Shown piece after piece: positions 25,380 through 32,307 of a DNA stretch of 34,981 nucleotides (the first letter of the stretch is position 1; the number at the start of each line of letters is the position of its first letter). The notes beneath the pieces are model-generated. The model did not search any database, had not been told where the DNA came from, and saw nothing but the letters and a program-made list of their open reading frames with translations. Source of the DNA: Ruminococcus sp. (GTDB lineage: Bacteria > Bacillota > Clostridia > Oscillospirales > Ruminococcaceae); the NCBI GenBank assembly GCA_021770655.1, contig JAETQO010000021.1, positions 1-34,981 of the forward strand, given 5' to 3'. Made by a program: the position numbers and the translations under genes.

Positions 25380-26012
25380 ATGGCTTTTGATTACAAGAAA
25401 GAATACAAGGAATTTTATATGCCTAAAAACAAGCCCTGTATTGTGAATGTACCGCCGATGAATTATATTGCTGTTCGGGGCGAGGGGGATCCTAACGTTG
25501 AGAACAGCGAGTACAAGCAGTCCATAGGACTTTTATACGGCATTGCTTTTACCGTTAAGATGAGCAAGAAGGGCGGAAGGCAGATAGATGGGTATTTTGA
25601 CTATGTGGTTCCTCCGCTTGAGGGTTTCTGGCGGCAGGAGGGCGCTGACGTCATAGACTACTTGCACAAGGAAAATTTCAAGTTTATTTCGGTAATAAGG
25701 CTTCCCGATTTCGTCACAAAAGAGGATTTTGAATGGGCTGTTGCAGAGGCTGAAAGGAAAAAGAAAACGGACTTTTCCAAGGTAGAATTTCTTTCGGTGG
25801 ACGAAGGGTTATGCGTTCAATGTATGCACATCGGAGCATATGACGATGAGCCTGCGACGGTGGCGCTTATGGACGAATACATTTCCGAGCATGGGTATGC
25901 AAATGATATTACGGACGACAGGCTTCATCACGAGATATATCTCAGCGATGCAAGGAGAGTTGCGCCGGAAAGGCTTAAGACGGTTATCAGACATCCGATA
26001 AAGAAAATATAA
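25380..26012 (+). CDS. GyrI-like small-molecule-binding domain protein
   Basis: A 210-residue stand-alone GyrI-like (SHS2, effector-binding) protein. Starting MAFDYKKEYKEFYMPKNKP, it has the family's VPPMNYIAVRGEGDPN opening, YGIAFTVKMSKKG, DYVVPPLEGFW, FKFISVIRLPDFV and CMHIGAYDDEPATVALMDEY segments, and ends HHEIYLSDARRVAPERLKTV..HP. Relatives bind or hydrolyse small hydrophobic or electrophilic compounds; the ligand here is unknown. It lies directly after the mrp gene and ends at a strong terminator. Confidence 0.85.
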   Translation: MAFDYKKEYKEFYMPKNKPCIVNVPPMNYIAVRGEGDPNVENSEYKQSIGLLYGIAFTVKMSKKGGRQIDGYFDYVVPPLEGFWRQEGADVIDYLHKENFKFISVIRLPDFVTKEDFEWAVAEAERKKKTDFSKVEFLSVDEGLCVQCMHIGAYDDEPATVALMDEYISEHGYANDITDDRLHHEIYLSDARRVAPERLKTVIRHPIKKI

Positions 26013-26053
26013 AAATGACTGCCGCACATTTTGGTATGTGCGGCAGTCATTTT
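26012..26053. terminator. Bidirectional intrinsic terminator
   Basis: A perfect 18-bp stem (26012-26029 with 26036-26053) with a 6-base loop, A-rich on the 5' side and T-rich on the 3' side. It separates the convergent GyrI-like and CmpB-type genes and should stop transcription from both. Confidence 0.92.
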
Positions 26054-26066
26054 GTATAAAATCGGT

Positions 26067-26831
26067 TTATTTTAATTTGGTTGTGATTGTGTTCAGGCTG
26101 TCGGCGAGTCCGTTCGGGAGATCTTTATAATGCTCCTCTGTTCTGATCTCGCAGACGAAAAAAACTGTGGCGTTATAGGCGTAGTCGGTTATGCCTTTGC
26201 CCTGATTGGGGTGTGATTTGGAGTAGACCATATCACAGCAGAAAAGGGTGACAAGCACTATACAGGCGGTAAGCTTTGCTTTAAAGGAAAGCTTTTTCAG
26301 CAGGTCGTCAAAGAACGGCGCCATGATATAGATGCCCACACAGCCTGCAAAGCCGAAGATCAGCACTCCTTCAAGACATATTCTTCCGTTGATGTTGCAG
26401 AAGTAGCCTGTATAGTCCCAGTATTTCATATGCTTGAAGGTTTCAAGATACCAGCTTGTGGCATACTCTACCACTGAGCATATCAGTATTACAAGGAAAA
26501 AGGTTGTGACGTGGCGGTCTATGAATTTTTTGAGCAGGATTATTCCGCACACTCCGCCGAAGCCGTATATCGGAAGCCACGGACCGAACATTGTGCCTCG
26601 GTTTACGAAAACTCCGTCCTCGACGACGTGTATACCGACCTCCCATATCCAGCCGATAAATGAGAATATGAAAAACAGCAGGATATATGTCATAACCGTA
26701 TAATTTCTGTGATAGTCGCGGTGGACTATTGTTTTATTGGCAAAGCGGCTGAAGTGCGACTGCCTTCCGGCGGCAAGACCGGGGTATTGTTCAAAGCTTC
26801 TGAGGTCGTCTAAGGTAAGGGCTTTTTCCAT
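26067..26831 (-). CDS. Putative ABC-transporter type IV / CmpB family membrane protein
   Basis: A 254-residue integral membrane protein. After a soluble N-terminal segment of about 45 residues there are about five or six hydrophobic helices. The first carries the family signature FIFSFIGWIWEVGIH, followed by NRGTMFGPWLPIYGFGG and VVEYATSWYLE, all typical of the CmpB-type family (PF06541). Members are called putative ABC permeases, but no ATPase is encoded nearby. Its ATG overlaps the TAA of the upstream DUF975 gene by one base with GGAGGTGA as SD, so the two are translationally coupled and probably act together in the membrane. Confidence 0.82.
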   Translation of the reverse strand: MEKALTLDDLRSFEQYPGLAAGRQSHFSRFANKTIVHRDYHRNYTVMTYILLFFIFSFIGWIWEVGIHVVEDGVFVNRGTMFGPWLPIYGFGGVCGIILLKKFIDRHVTTFFLVILICSVVEYATSWYLETFKHMKYWDYTGYFCNINGRICLEGVLIFGFAGCVGIYIMAPFFDDLLKKLSFKAKLTACIVLVTLFCCDMVYSKSHPNQGKGITDYAYNATVFFVCEIRTEEHYKDLPNGLADSLNTITTKLK

Positions 26832-28108
26832 TATTCATCACCTCCGGCCGTTGTTTCGTCATCGCCGACGTCGGCGGTGCAGACGGTTTTAAATCTTACT
26901 ATATCGGGATTTTCTCCCTTTGCTACAGCTTCCTCTGTCATAAGCTCTTCAAGGAAGTCAAGGTCGAGAAGCTTATCGTTAAGCTCCTCGCTGTAGAGAA
27001 GCTTATTCTTTATTGCCTCGCGGCGGAGTCTGAGATAGACTTCCGTGTCTATCGCGGTTTTATAGGGGTTACTGAAAAGTATGCCCACGATACCGAATGA
27101 GACAGATGAGAGGACAGTCCAGCCCAGCATTGAAAGGTCTATCTTGAAAAGCTCCCACTTATGCCCTTTGGTCATATACCTTGAAAGTGTTATAGCCTTT
27201 TTGGTTTTTATATTGGGGTTTTCAGCGCATATGAACGGTATCATTGAATAGGAATAATACTTTATGGGGATAGCTACGATCGTAAGGAACCAGAGAGTCT
27301 GATAAATATTTGCAACGAACATAGTTTTTGCGGGGTGAAGAGTACGCTCACGAAACAGGAAACCAAGACGTCCTGTTCTGGTTTTTTTGTAAGTATGGTT
27401 TTCAAGGAAAAAGCGCCTTTCGCATACCAGCAGAATGTTTACTATGAAAATCGTAAAAAACAAGGTGAAAAGGAAATATGCAAAGGAAACTATGGTATCC
27501 CATGTGGCTTTTCTGCCAAGCACGTTTGAAACTGCTGTGAGGAATGAAAACTGGTATGAATTGCTTTTGGTCATGTTGTCAAAATATGAGGCGGCAGAGG
27601 CGGTAAGTCCGTTTAGCCGCTTGTTCAGATAGGACTCGGCTTTTTCCTTTGCGGTACGGCTGAAGTCAAAGGTGTCGGCGAGGGCTTCAAGGTTGGAACT
27701 GCTTCCGGACGATCCGAAAAAGGTTACTTCCTTTGAATTAAGGCCTTCCACGCCGTAGCGTTTATATTCTTCCATCCATCTGGTAACGGCGTCGGGGTTG
27801 TCGATGTTCCATTTATCGCTTACTTCTTCGGCGGTAAGCTCGTTTTTGATCATATCCTCAAGGATATCTTCCTTATCCTCGGCGTCGTATTTCAGGTCGG
27901 CGACATGGGTGTTGTCGTAGCTTGATACCCCCTGAAAGGTGGAACCGTATTCGCCTGAAATAAACACCATTATAAAACAGACGGCGATACAGGCGATATA
28001 GTTTCGTTTTACCCTCAGCTTTGCGGCGGTTTTAAGATGCTTGCGGGGAATCTTCTCTTTTTCCGCGGGCATTTTTCCGCCCTTATTTGGCTGTTCGTTT
28101 TTACTCAT
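26831..28108 (-). CDS. DUF975 family membrane protein with an inserted HTH-like segment
   Basis: A 425-residue membrane protein. The second half matches DUF975 by eye: IPIKYYSYSMIPFICAENPNI, KKAITLSRYMTKGHKWELFK, DLSMLGWTVLS, GIVGILFSNPYKTAIDTEVYLRLR. There are about four membrane spans (near 37-52, 205-230, 275-295 and 320-345). Between the first and second lies an unusually long soluble stretch. In it, residues about 90-124 (LTAEEVSDKW...GVEGL) look like a transposase-type helix-turn-helix. If the basic N-terminus is cytoplasmic, this part would face outward. The start has GGAGAAAG and the stop overlaps the CmpB-type gene. Function unknown. Confidence 0.78.
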   Translation of the reverse strand: MSKNEQPNKGGKMPAEKEKIPRKHLKTAAKLRVKRNYIACIAVCFIMVFISGEYGSTFQGVSSYDNTHVADLKYDAEDKEDILEDMIKNELTAEEVSDKWNIDNPDAVTRWMEEYKRYGVEGLNSKEVTFFGSSGSSSNLEALADTFDFSRTAKEKAESYLNKRLNGLTASAASYFDNMTKSNSYQFSFLTAVSNVLGRKATWDTIVSFAYFLFTLFFTIFIVNILLVCERRFFLENHTYKKTRTGRLGFLFRERTLHPAKTMFVANIYQTLWFLTIVAIPIKYYSYSMIPFICAENPNIKTKKAITLSRYMTKGHKWELFKIDLSMLGWTVLSSVSFGIVGILFSNPYKTAIDTEVYLRLRREAIKNKLLYSEELNDKLLDLDFLEELMTEEAVAKGENPDIVRFKTVCTADVGDDETTAGGDE

Positions 28109-28147
28109 TTCTTTCTCCGTTCATAATTTTACTGTCATACTTTGGCA

Positions 28148-28203
28148 CAAAAAAACCGATCACTGTGCACGTTGGAGTGTGACAGCTTTTCTGCCGTATC
28201 GGT
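28148..28203 (-). terminator. Leader intrinsic terminator upstream of the DUF975 operon
   Basis: On the minus strand ACCGAT (28203-28198) pairs with ATCGGT (28160-28155), enclosing GGCAG-AAAAG-CTGTC and CAC...GTG helices, and is followed by TTTTTTT (28154-28148). It lies between the promoter near 28300-28327 and the start codon at 28108, so it looks like an attenuator. The signal it senses is unknown. Confidence 0.6.
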
Positions 28204-28298
28204 CAAGTTTTATTTGGCTGTCGGCAGTATTTCAATTCAACCTTATATAAGGCGTAAAAAAATTACGCTGCAATTCGACCGTAATTGTCATATCAATA

Positions 28299-28327
28299 AT
28301 TATATCTTTATTTCGACATATTGTCAA
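28299..28327 (-). promoter_or_regulatory. Consensus sigma-A promoter of the DUF975 operon
   Basis: On the minus strand TTGACA (28327-28322) and TATAAT (28304-28299) are separated by 17 bases, a perfect consensus. The leader to the ATG is about 185 bases. The remaining sequence to spoVAD (28328-28507) shows no other gene, and I could not assign a sporulation-sigma promoter with confidence. Confidence 0.82.
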
Positions 28328-28507
28328 CAATTATTTTCACATTGTAAGAACAAATTAAGATATTTATGTGAATTTAGAATTTATTTCCGTTTTGATTTTG
28401 TAAAAATGTGCATGAAAAATTTAGGGCGGACGACGGCGCTTTTTGCATAAATCGCAGGAAACGGCAGAAAATATATTCAAAGTTAAAAATCGAAAGGAAG
28501 GATTTGA

Positions 28508-29521
28508 ATGGCTCAGAATGCAACAAAGATAATGAACAATCCGCCGTCGGTGATCTCTTCGGCGGCTGTTGGCGGATGTAAGGAAAACGAAGGCCCTTTG
28601 GGTGATTATTTTGACAAGATAAACGACGATCCTTATTTTACTACGGATACTTTTGAAAAGGGAGAGAGCCAGCTCCAGAAACAGGCGATCATACACGCGC
28701 TCAGCAAGGCACAGCTTGAGCCGAAGGACATCGGGGTATTATTCGGAGGAGATCTGCTCAATCAATGCGTGGGAACGACCTACGGGATAAGGACATTTGA
28801 GATGCCCTTTCTGGGCATATACGGAGCCTGTTCGACCATGGCGGAGGGATTGCTGCTGGCGTCTCTGTTCGTGGACAGGAAGATATGCGACAAGGCAATG
28901 GCGGTCACCTCGTCTCATTTCTGCACTGCCGAGAGGCAATACAGGTTTCCCCTCAACTACGGCGGACAGCGGACTCCCACATCTCAATGGACTGCCACGG
29001 CTTCGGGAGCGCTGGTGGTGTCCTACACGGATCAGGCGCCCTACGTCAGAGCCTGTACTATTGGCAAGATCGTAGATATGGGCGTAAGCGACGCAAACAA
29101 CATGGGTGCGGCGATGGCGCCGGCGGCTTTTTCGACCATAAGCACATTTTTTACCGACACGGGAATGAAGCCGGAGGATTTTGATTTTATCGTTACGGGC
29201 GACCTCGGAAAGGTGGGAAGCAGGATACTGTGCGAGCTTTTTGAACGTGAGGGGATCAATATCCGTGATAATCACAAGGACTGCGGAATGATGCTTTATG
29301 ATTTTGACGAGCAGGACATTCACGCGGGAGGAAGCGGCTGCGGCTGTGCGGGCAGCGTACTTTGCGGATATTTTCTTCCTAAGCTCAGGGCGGGGGAGAT
29401 AAAGAACATTCTGTTTGCCGCGACGGGTGCGCTGATGTCTCCGACGGTAAATCAGCAGGGGGAGTCTATCCCTTCAATTTCTCATCTTGTATGGCTTTCT
29501 CACGAAAGCGGAAGGGAGTAG
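28508..29521 (+). CDS. spoVAD: Stage V sporulation protein AD
   Basis: SpoVAD belongs to the SpoVA channel that moves dipicolinic acid into the forming spore and binds it. The 337-residue thiolase-fold protein shows LFGGDLLNQCVGTTYG, FLGIYGACSTMAEGLLLAS, VTSSHFCTAERQYRFPLNYG, PTSQWTATASGA, VDMGVSDANNMGAAMAPAA and a C-terminal SGCGCAGSVLCGYFLPKL, all characteristic. GAAAGGAAGG precedes the ATG. It is followed after 3 bases by spoVAE. The usual upstream spoVAC is not adjacent, so it is either elsewhere or absent. Forespore expression is expected from family knowledge, not shown by the sequence. Confidence 0.95.
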   Translation: MAQNATKIMNNPPSVISSAAVGGCKENEGPLGDYFDKINDDPYFTTDTFEKGESQLQKQAIIHALSKAQLEPKDIGVLFGGDLLNQCVGTTYGIRTFEMPFLGIYGACSTMAEGLLLASLFVDRKICDKAMAVTSSHFCTAERQYRFPLNYGGQRTPTSQWTATASGALVVSYTDQAPYVRACTIGKIVDMGVSDANNMGAAMAPAAFSTISTFFTDTGMKPEDFDFIVTGDLGKVGSRILCELFEREGINIRDNHKDCGMMLYDFDEQDIHAGGSGCGCAGSVLCGYFLPKLRAGEIKNILFAATGALMSPTVNQQGESIPSISHLVWLSHESGRE

Positions 29522-29524
29522 GAT

Positions 29525-29881
29525 ATGGAATATTTATGGGCGTTTATAATCGGCGGCCTTTTTTGCGCGGTGGGACAGGTGCTGATAGATTTCACTAAGC
29601 TTACGCCGGCAAGGATACTTGTGGCGTATGTAGTGGGCGGAGTAATACTCGGTGCGTTGGGTATTTACAAGCCGTTGATAGATTTTGCGGGAAGCGGCGC
29701 AAGCGTACCGCTGACGGGATTCGGTTATCTCCTTTACAAGGGCGTAAGGGAGCAGGTAGACAAGATAGGCTTTCTTGGGATATTTACGGGAGGACTGACC
29801 GCTTCGGCGGCGGGGATAACGGCGGCTATGCTGTTTGCGTTTATAATGTCCTTCTTTTTCAGGAGCAGTACGAAGAAATAG
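29525..29881 (+). CDS. spoVAE: Stage V sporulation protein AE (SpoVAEb type)
   Basis: A 118-residue membrane subunit of the SpoVA dipicolinate channel. Three to four hydrophobic segments are visible, with family stretches FIIGGLFCAVGQVLIDFTKL, PARILVAYVVGGV, LTGFGYLLYKGV and GGLTASAAGITAA. It begins 3 bases after spoVAD, so it is co-translated. A terminator-like hairpin lies about 140 bases downstream. Confidence 0.93.
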   Translation: MEYLWAFIIGGLFCAVGQVLIDFTKLTPARILVAYVVGGVILGALGIYKPLIDFAGSGASVPLTGFGYLLYKGVREQVDKIGFLGIFTGGLTASAAGITAAMLFAFIMSFFFRSSTKK

Positions 29882-29897
29882 CTTTTAATGTGTAATT

Positions 29898-30005
29898 AAG
29901 GCAACACCGCACAACTACCGCCTAACGGCTTTGTGTACGTCTAACTTGCCAATTTTCCGTCATCTTGCACAGAAACTCCTTGAAAGACGCAAGTATTCCT
30001 GCGTC
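29898..30005. repeat. Candidate interspersed element after spoVAE
   Basis: The stretch from AAGGCAACACCGCAC to GACGCA...TGCGTC contains a 6-bp hairpin (29986-30005). A 26-base section (29978-30003) matches about three quarters of positions in the MITE-like element upstream of queH (31297-31322). No complete second copy is in the window. Confidence 0.35.
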
Positions 30006-30023
30006 GTTTCCAAATTTTAATCG

Positions 30024-30042
30024 AAAGCGCTATGGCGTTTTT
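30024..30042 (+). terminator. Probable terminator of spoVAD-spoVAE
   Basis: AAAGCGC and GCGTTTT form a short stem with loop TATG, followed by further Ts. It ends just before the -35 box of the next gene. Confidence 0.5.
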
Positions 30043-30043
30043 G

Positions 30044-30072
30044 TTGACAAATCAAATGATATGTTTTATAAT
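30044..30072 (+). promoter_or_regulatory. Perfect sigma-A promoter of the P-loop gene
   Basis: TTGACA (30044-30049) and TATAAT (30067-30072) have exactly 17 bases between them. Confidence 0.85.
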
Positions 30073-30109
30073 TGCTAATAAGAAAAATCGGAATTTGGAG
30101 AAGAAATCT

Positions 30110-30589
30110 ATGGCTAAGGTTTTTATGATGTGCGGAAAGCTTTGCAGTGGTAAGAGTACATATGCTAAAGAAATCAGCGAGAAATATAATGCCGTAATTC
30201 TTTCAGTTGATGAAATCACACTTGCATTGTTCGGACAAGGCGCAGGAGAAAAACATGACTGCTATGTTGAAAAAACAGAAACATATTTATATGATAAATC
30301 TCTTGAAATCATTGGTTCAGGAATCAATGTTGTATTAGATTGGGGGTTCTGGACTGCAAAAGAACGTGAATATGCGAGAAAATTTTATTCATCAAACGAT
30401 ATTGATTATGAGTTTCATTATATAGATATTGATTCATTTGAATGGTTAAAACGATTGCAAAAGAGAAATCGAGATGTACTCGAACATAAATCAAATGCGT
30501 ATTATGTCGATGAAGGTCTTGCAGAAAAGTTTATGACTGTTTTTGAAATTCCAAGTAAAAATGAAATTGATGTATGGGTGAGCAAGTAA
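30110..30589 (+). CDS. AAA-type P-loop kinase-like ATP-binding protein
   Basis: A 159-residue nucleotide-binding protein of the AAA_33/zeta-toxin-like kinase group. The Walker A loop is CGKLCSGKST (around residues 8-17), followed by ILSVDEITLALFG (the acidic substrate/Mg site), VVLDWGFWTAKEREYAR (Walker B-like) and an Arg-rich lid LKRLQKRNRDV. The substrate is unknown. The ATG at 30110 follows GGAGAAG; an ATG 26 codons upstream overlaps the promoter. The gene is clearly richer in A and T than its neighbours and has its own promoter and terminator, suggesting recent acquisition. It has no obvious partner such as an epsilon antitoxin. Confidence 0.8.
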   Translation: MAKVFMMCGKLCSGKSTYAKEISEKYNAVILSVDEITLALFGQGAGEKHDCYVEKTETYLYDKSLEIIGSGINVVLDWGFWTAKEREYARKFYSSNDIDYEFHYIDIDSFEWLKRLQKRNRDVLEHKSNAYYVDEGLAEKFMTVFEIPSKNEIDVWVSK

Positions 30590-30615
30590 AATTCTGTTTA
30601 TATGAATAAGATAAT

Positions 30616-30664
30616 AATTCGTCCGAAAGCAGTTTGTCATAATCGCTTTCGGGCGGAATTTTTT
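30616..30664 (+). terminator. Intrinsic terminator of the P-loop gene
   Basis: AATTCGTCCGAAAGC (30616-30630) pairs with GCTTTCGGGCGGAATT (30645-30660), allowing one bulge and a wobble, followed by TTTT. Confidence 0.8.
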
Positions 30665-30769
30665 ATGACTTGGTGAAAGCTGAATGAAAATCCTGTGAAA
30701 TTTGATAAAAGTTAATAATCAGTTTATATTTATCTGCTATAATCCCCCATAAAGAAAAGAGGTTGCAAT

Positions 30770-31174
30770 ATGAACGGATTTATGTATAAATTATCGAGAT
30801 TTTTTCAGGGCAGATACGGAATTGACAAGCTGTTTTACGGGATATGCGGCGTTGCGGTGGCAGTTAGTGCGGCTAATTTGTTTGTGCGCTCGATCTGGTT
30901 ACAGCTTCTGGTATACGCTTTGCTTATTCTGGCGGTTGCAAGGTCGCTTTCACGGAACTGCCGGAAGAGGTGTGCGGAAAATCAGAAGTTCTTATCGCTT
31001 TTCGGGGGTATCACAAAAAAGTTTTCGCTTATTCGCCGCAGATTCAAGGACAGAAAAACGCACGTTTACTGCAAATGCCCGTCCTGCAAAAAGAACCTGC
31101 GCTTACCTAAGGTGAAGGGGGAGCATACGGTGTGCTGTCCGAACTGCAAAAACAAATTCGGAATGAAAATATAG
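30770..31174 (+). CDS. Small membrane protein with C-terminal zinc ribbon
   Basis: A 134-residue protein of unknown function. Two hydrophobic helices (about 22-38 and 42-58) are followed by a basic linker and a C-terminal zinc-ribbon with CPSC (103-106) and CPNC (123-126). The MJ0042-like spacing suggests metal binding. The start has AAGAGG; a TATAAT (30738-30743) lies upstream, but the -35 box is poor. It could be a membrane-anchored regulator or simply a small structural protein. Confidence is high that it is a gene, low for any role. Confidence 0.75.
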   Translation: MNGFMYKLSRFFQGRYGIDKLFYGICGVAVAVSAANLFVRSIWLQLLVYALLILAVARSLSRNCRKRCAENQKFLSLFGGITKKFSLIRRRFKDRKTHVYCKCPSCKKNLRLPKVKGEHTVCCPNCKNKFGMKI

Positions 31175-31230
31175 CTGTCGGTCTTGCACTGCCGCTTTCT
31201 GTATGATATACTATTATATAAGTTTAGTAT

Positions 31231-31389
31231 ATTGCTCCCCCAACTAACTCTTGAACCTTTATGCTAGTCCGGCGAACGAAACTCGTCGTTAAAAAGCCTT
31301 GCAATGCACGAGTATTACTGCGACTTTTTGCCTTGATTTTCGTCCGTCGTCCGTCGCATAAAAATTCAATAGTTAATTGGGGGAGCAAT
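31231..31389. mobile_element. MITE-like element upstream of queH
   Basis: A 159-bp element with 34-bp terminal inverted repeats (31231-31264 and 31356-31389) that match at 30 of 34 positions and begin ATTGCTCCCCCAA. It has no convincing gene; an ORF running from inside it into queH is incidental. Its right end lies 7 bases from the queH SD, so the element could supply or alter the queH leader. No target-site duplication is obvious. Confidence 0.75.
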
Positions 31390-31401
31390 AACAGCGAGGT
31401 G

Positions 31402-32070
31402 ATGGATTTGCAGAAGATAAATTATCAGAAAAAGCTTGACGGGATAATAGATGATGCGGTGAAAAGCGGTGTGACTCCTACTTTGCTGCTGCACAGCTGC
31501 TGTGCGCCGTGTTCGTCCTATGTACTGGAGTATTTATCCCGATACTTTAAAATAACATTGCTTTACTACAATCCCAACATTTACCCTGAAGAGGAGTACA
31601 CGAAAAGAGTTTGCGAGCAGAAAAGGCTTATTTCGGAGCTTCCTGTTGTAAACAAGGTGGATTTTATCGAGGCGGGCTATAATGAGAAGGAATTCTTTGA
31701 TGCTGTTAAAGGCTTGGAGGATATGCCGGAGGGCGGTGAACGCTGTTTCAGGTGTTACAGACTGAGGCTTGAAAAGGCGGCGGAACTGGCGGCAAAGGGC
31801 GGTTTCGATTATTTTACCACGACTTTGTCCATTTCACCTTACAAGAATGCGGCTAAGCTTAATGAGATCGCGGAGGAGCTTGGCGGGATCTACGATGTCA
31901 AGGCACTGCCTGCGGATTTCAAGAAGCGCGAGGGATATAAGCGCTCTATCCAGTTATCTGCCGAATACGGGCTTTACAGACAGGATTACTGCGGGTGCGT
32001 GTTTTCAAAGAGAGCAAGGGAAAAAGAAATGAATGAGCGGCGATCGGACATTTATGTTGATAACGGATAA
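31402..32070 (+). CDS. queH: Epoxyqueuosine reductase QueH
   Basis: QueH (formerly DUF208) reduces epoxyqueuosine to queuosine in tRNA anticodons, replacing QueG. The 222-residue protein carries the Cys pairs of the family: LLLHSCCAPCSSYVLEYL near the N-terminus, ERCFRCYRLRLEKAA in the middle and YCGCVFSKR near the C-terminus; PNIYPEEEY and TTTLSISPYKN are also typical. The SD is GAGGTG (31396-31401), touching the ATG at 31402. The TTG at 31408 has better spacing and may be the true start. The long upstream open frame reads through a MITE-like element and is not family-like. Confidence 0.92.
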   Translation: MDLQKINYQKKLDGIIDDAVKSGVTPTLLLHSCCAPCSSYVLEYLSRYFKITLLYYNPNIYPEEEYTKRVCEQKRLISELPVVNKVDFIEAGYNEKEFFDAVKGLEDMPEGGERCFRCYRLRLEKAAELAAKGGFDYFTTTLSISPYKNAAKLNEIAEELGGIYDVKALPADFKKREGYKRSIQLSAEYGLYRQDYCGCVFSKRAREKEMNERRSDIYVDNG

Positions 32071-32207
32071 TGATAAGCTTAATGCTACACCTCAAATTGA
32101 TTAATATTAATACAATTGTTTATATAAAATTAAGAACGTCAAAAAAACAATGTGCAAAATTGTTGAATCTGCATAAAACAATGTGACAAATTTGTGAAAA
32201 ACGTTAA

Positions 32208-32236
32208 TTGAAAATTTGTTTGTTGTGTGTTACAAT
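32208..32236 (+). promoter_or_regulatory. Promoter of surface protein gene 1
   Basis: TTGAAA (32208-32213) and TACAAT (32231-32236) are 17 bases apart. The same TTGAAA-N17 arrangement and upstream TGTGCAAAATT and TTTGTGAAAA blocks precede surface protein gene 2. Confidence 0.75.
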
Positions 32237-32252
32237 GAAATTACAATTTATA

Positions 32253-32284
32253 TTGAGGAGATATCGCTCAATATCTATTGAATA
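32253..32284 (+). promoter_or_regulatory. Conserved 32-base leader, copy 1
   Basis: This 5' UTR segment is identical to 33794-33825. It can fold as TTGAG...CTCAA or alternatively as GATAT...ATATC, and it contains GAGGAG that could mimic an SD. It ends 23 bases before the start codon. Confidence 0.6.
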
Positions 32285-32307
32285 TATTTAAATTGGAGGA
32301 TTTTCAA

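Noticed and set aside
31261-31401. 47-codon N-terminal extension of QueH
   Set aside because: It reads through the MITE-like element and does not resemble QueH.
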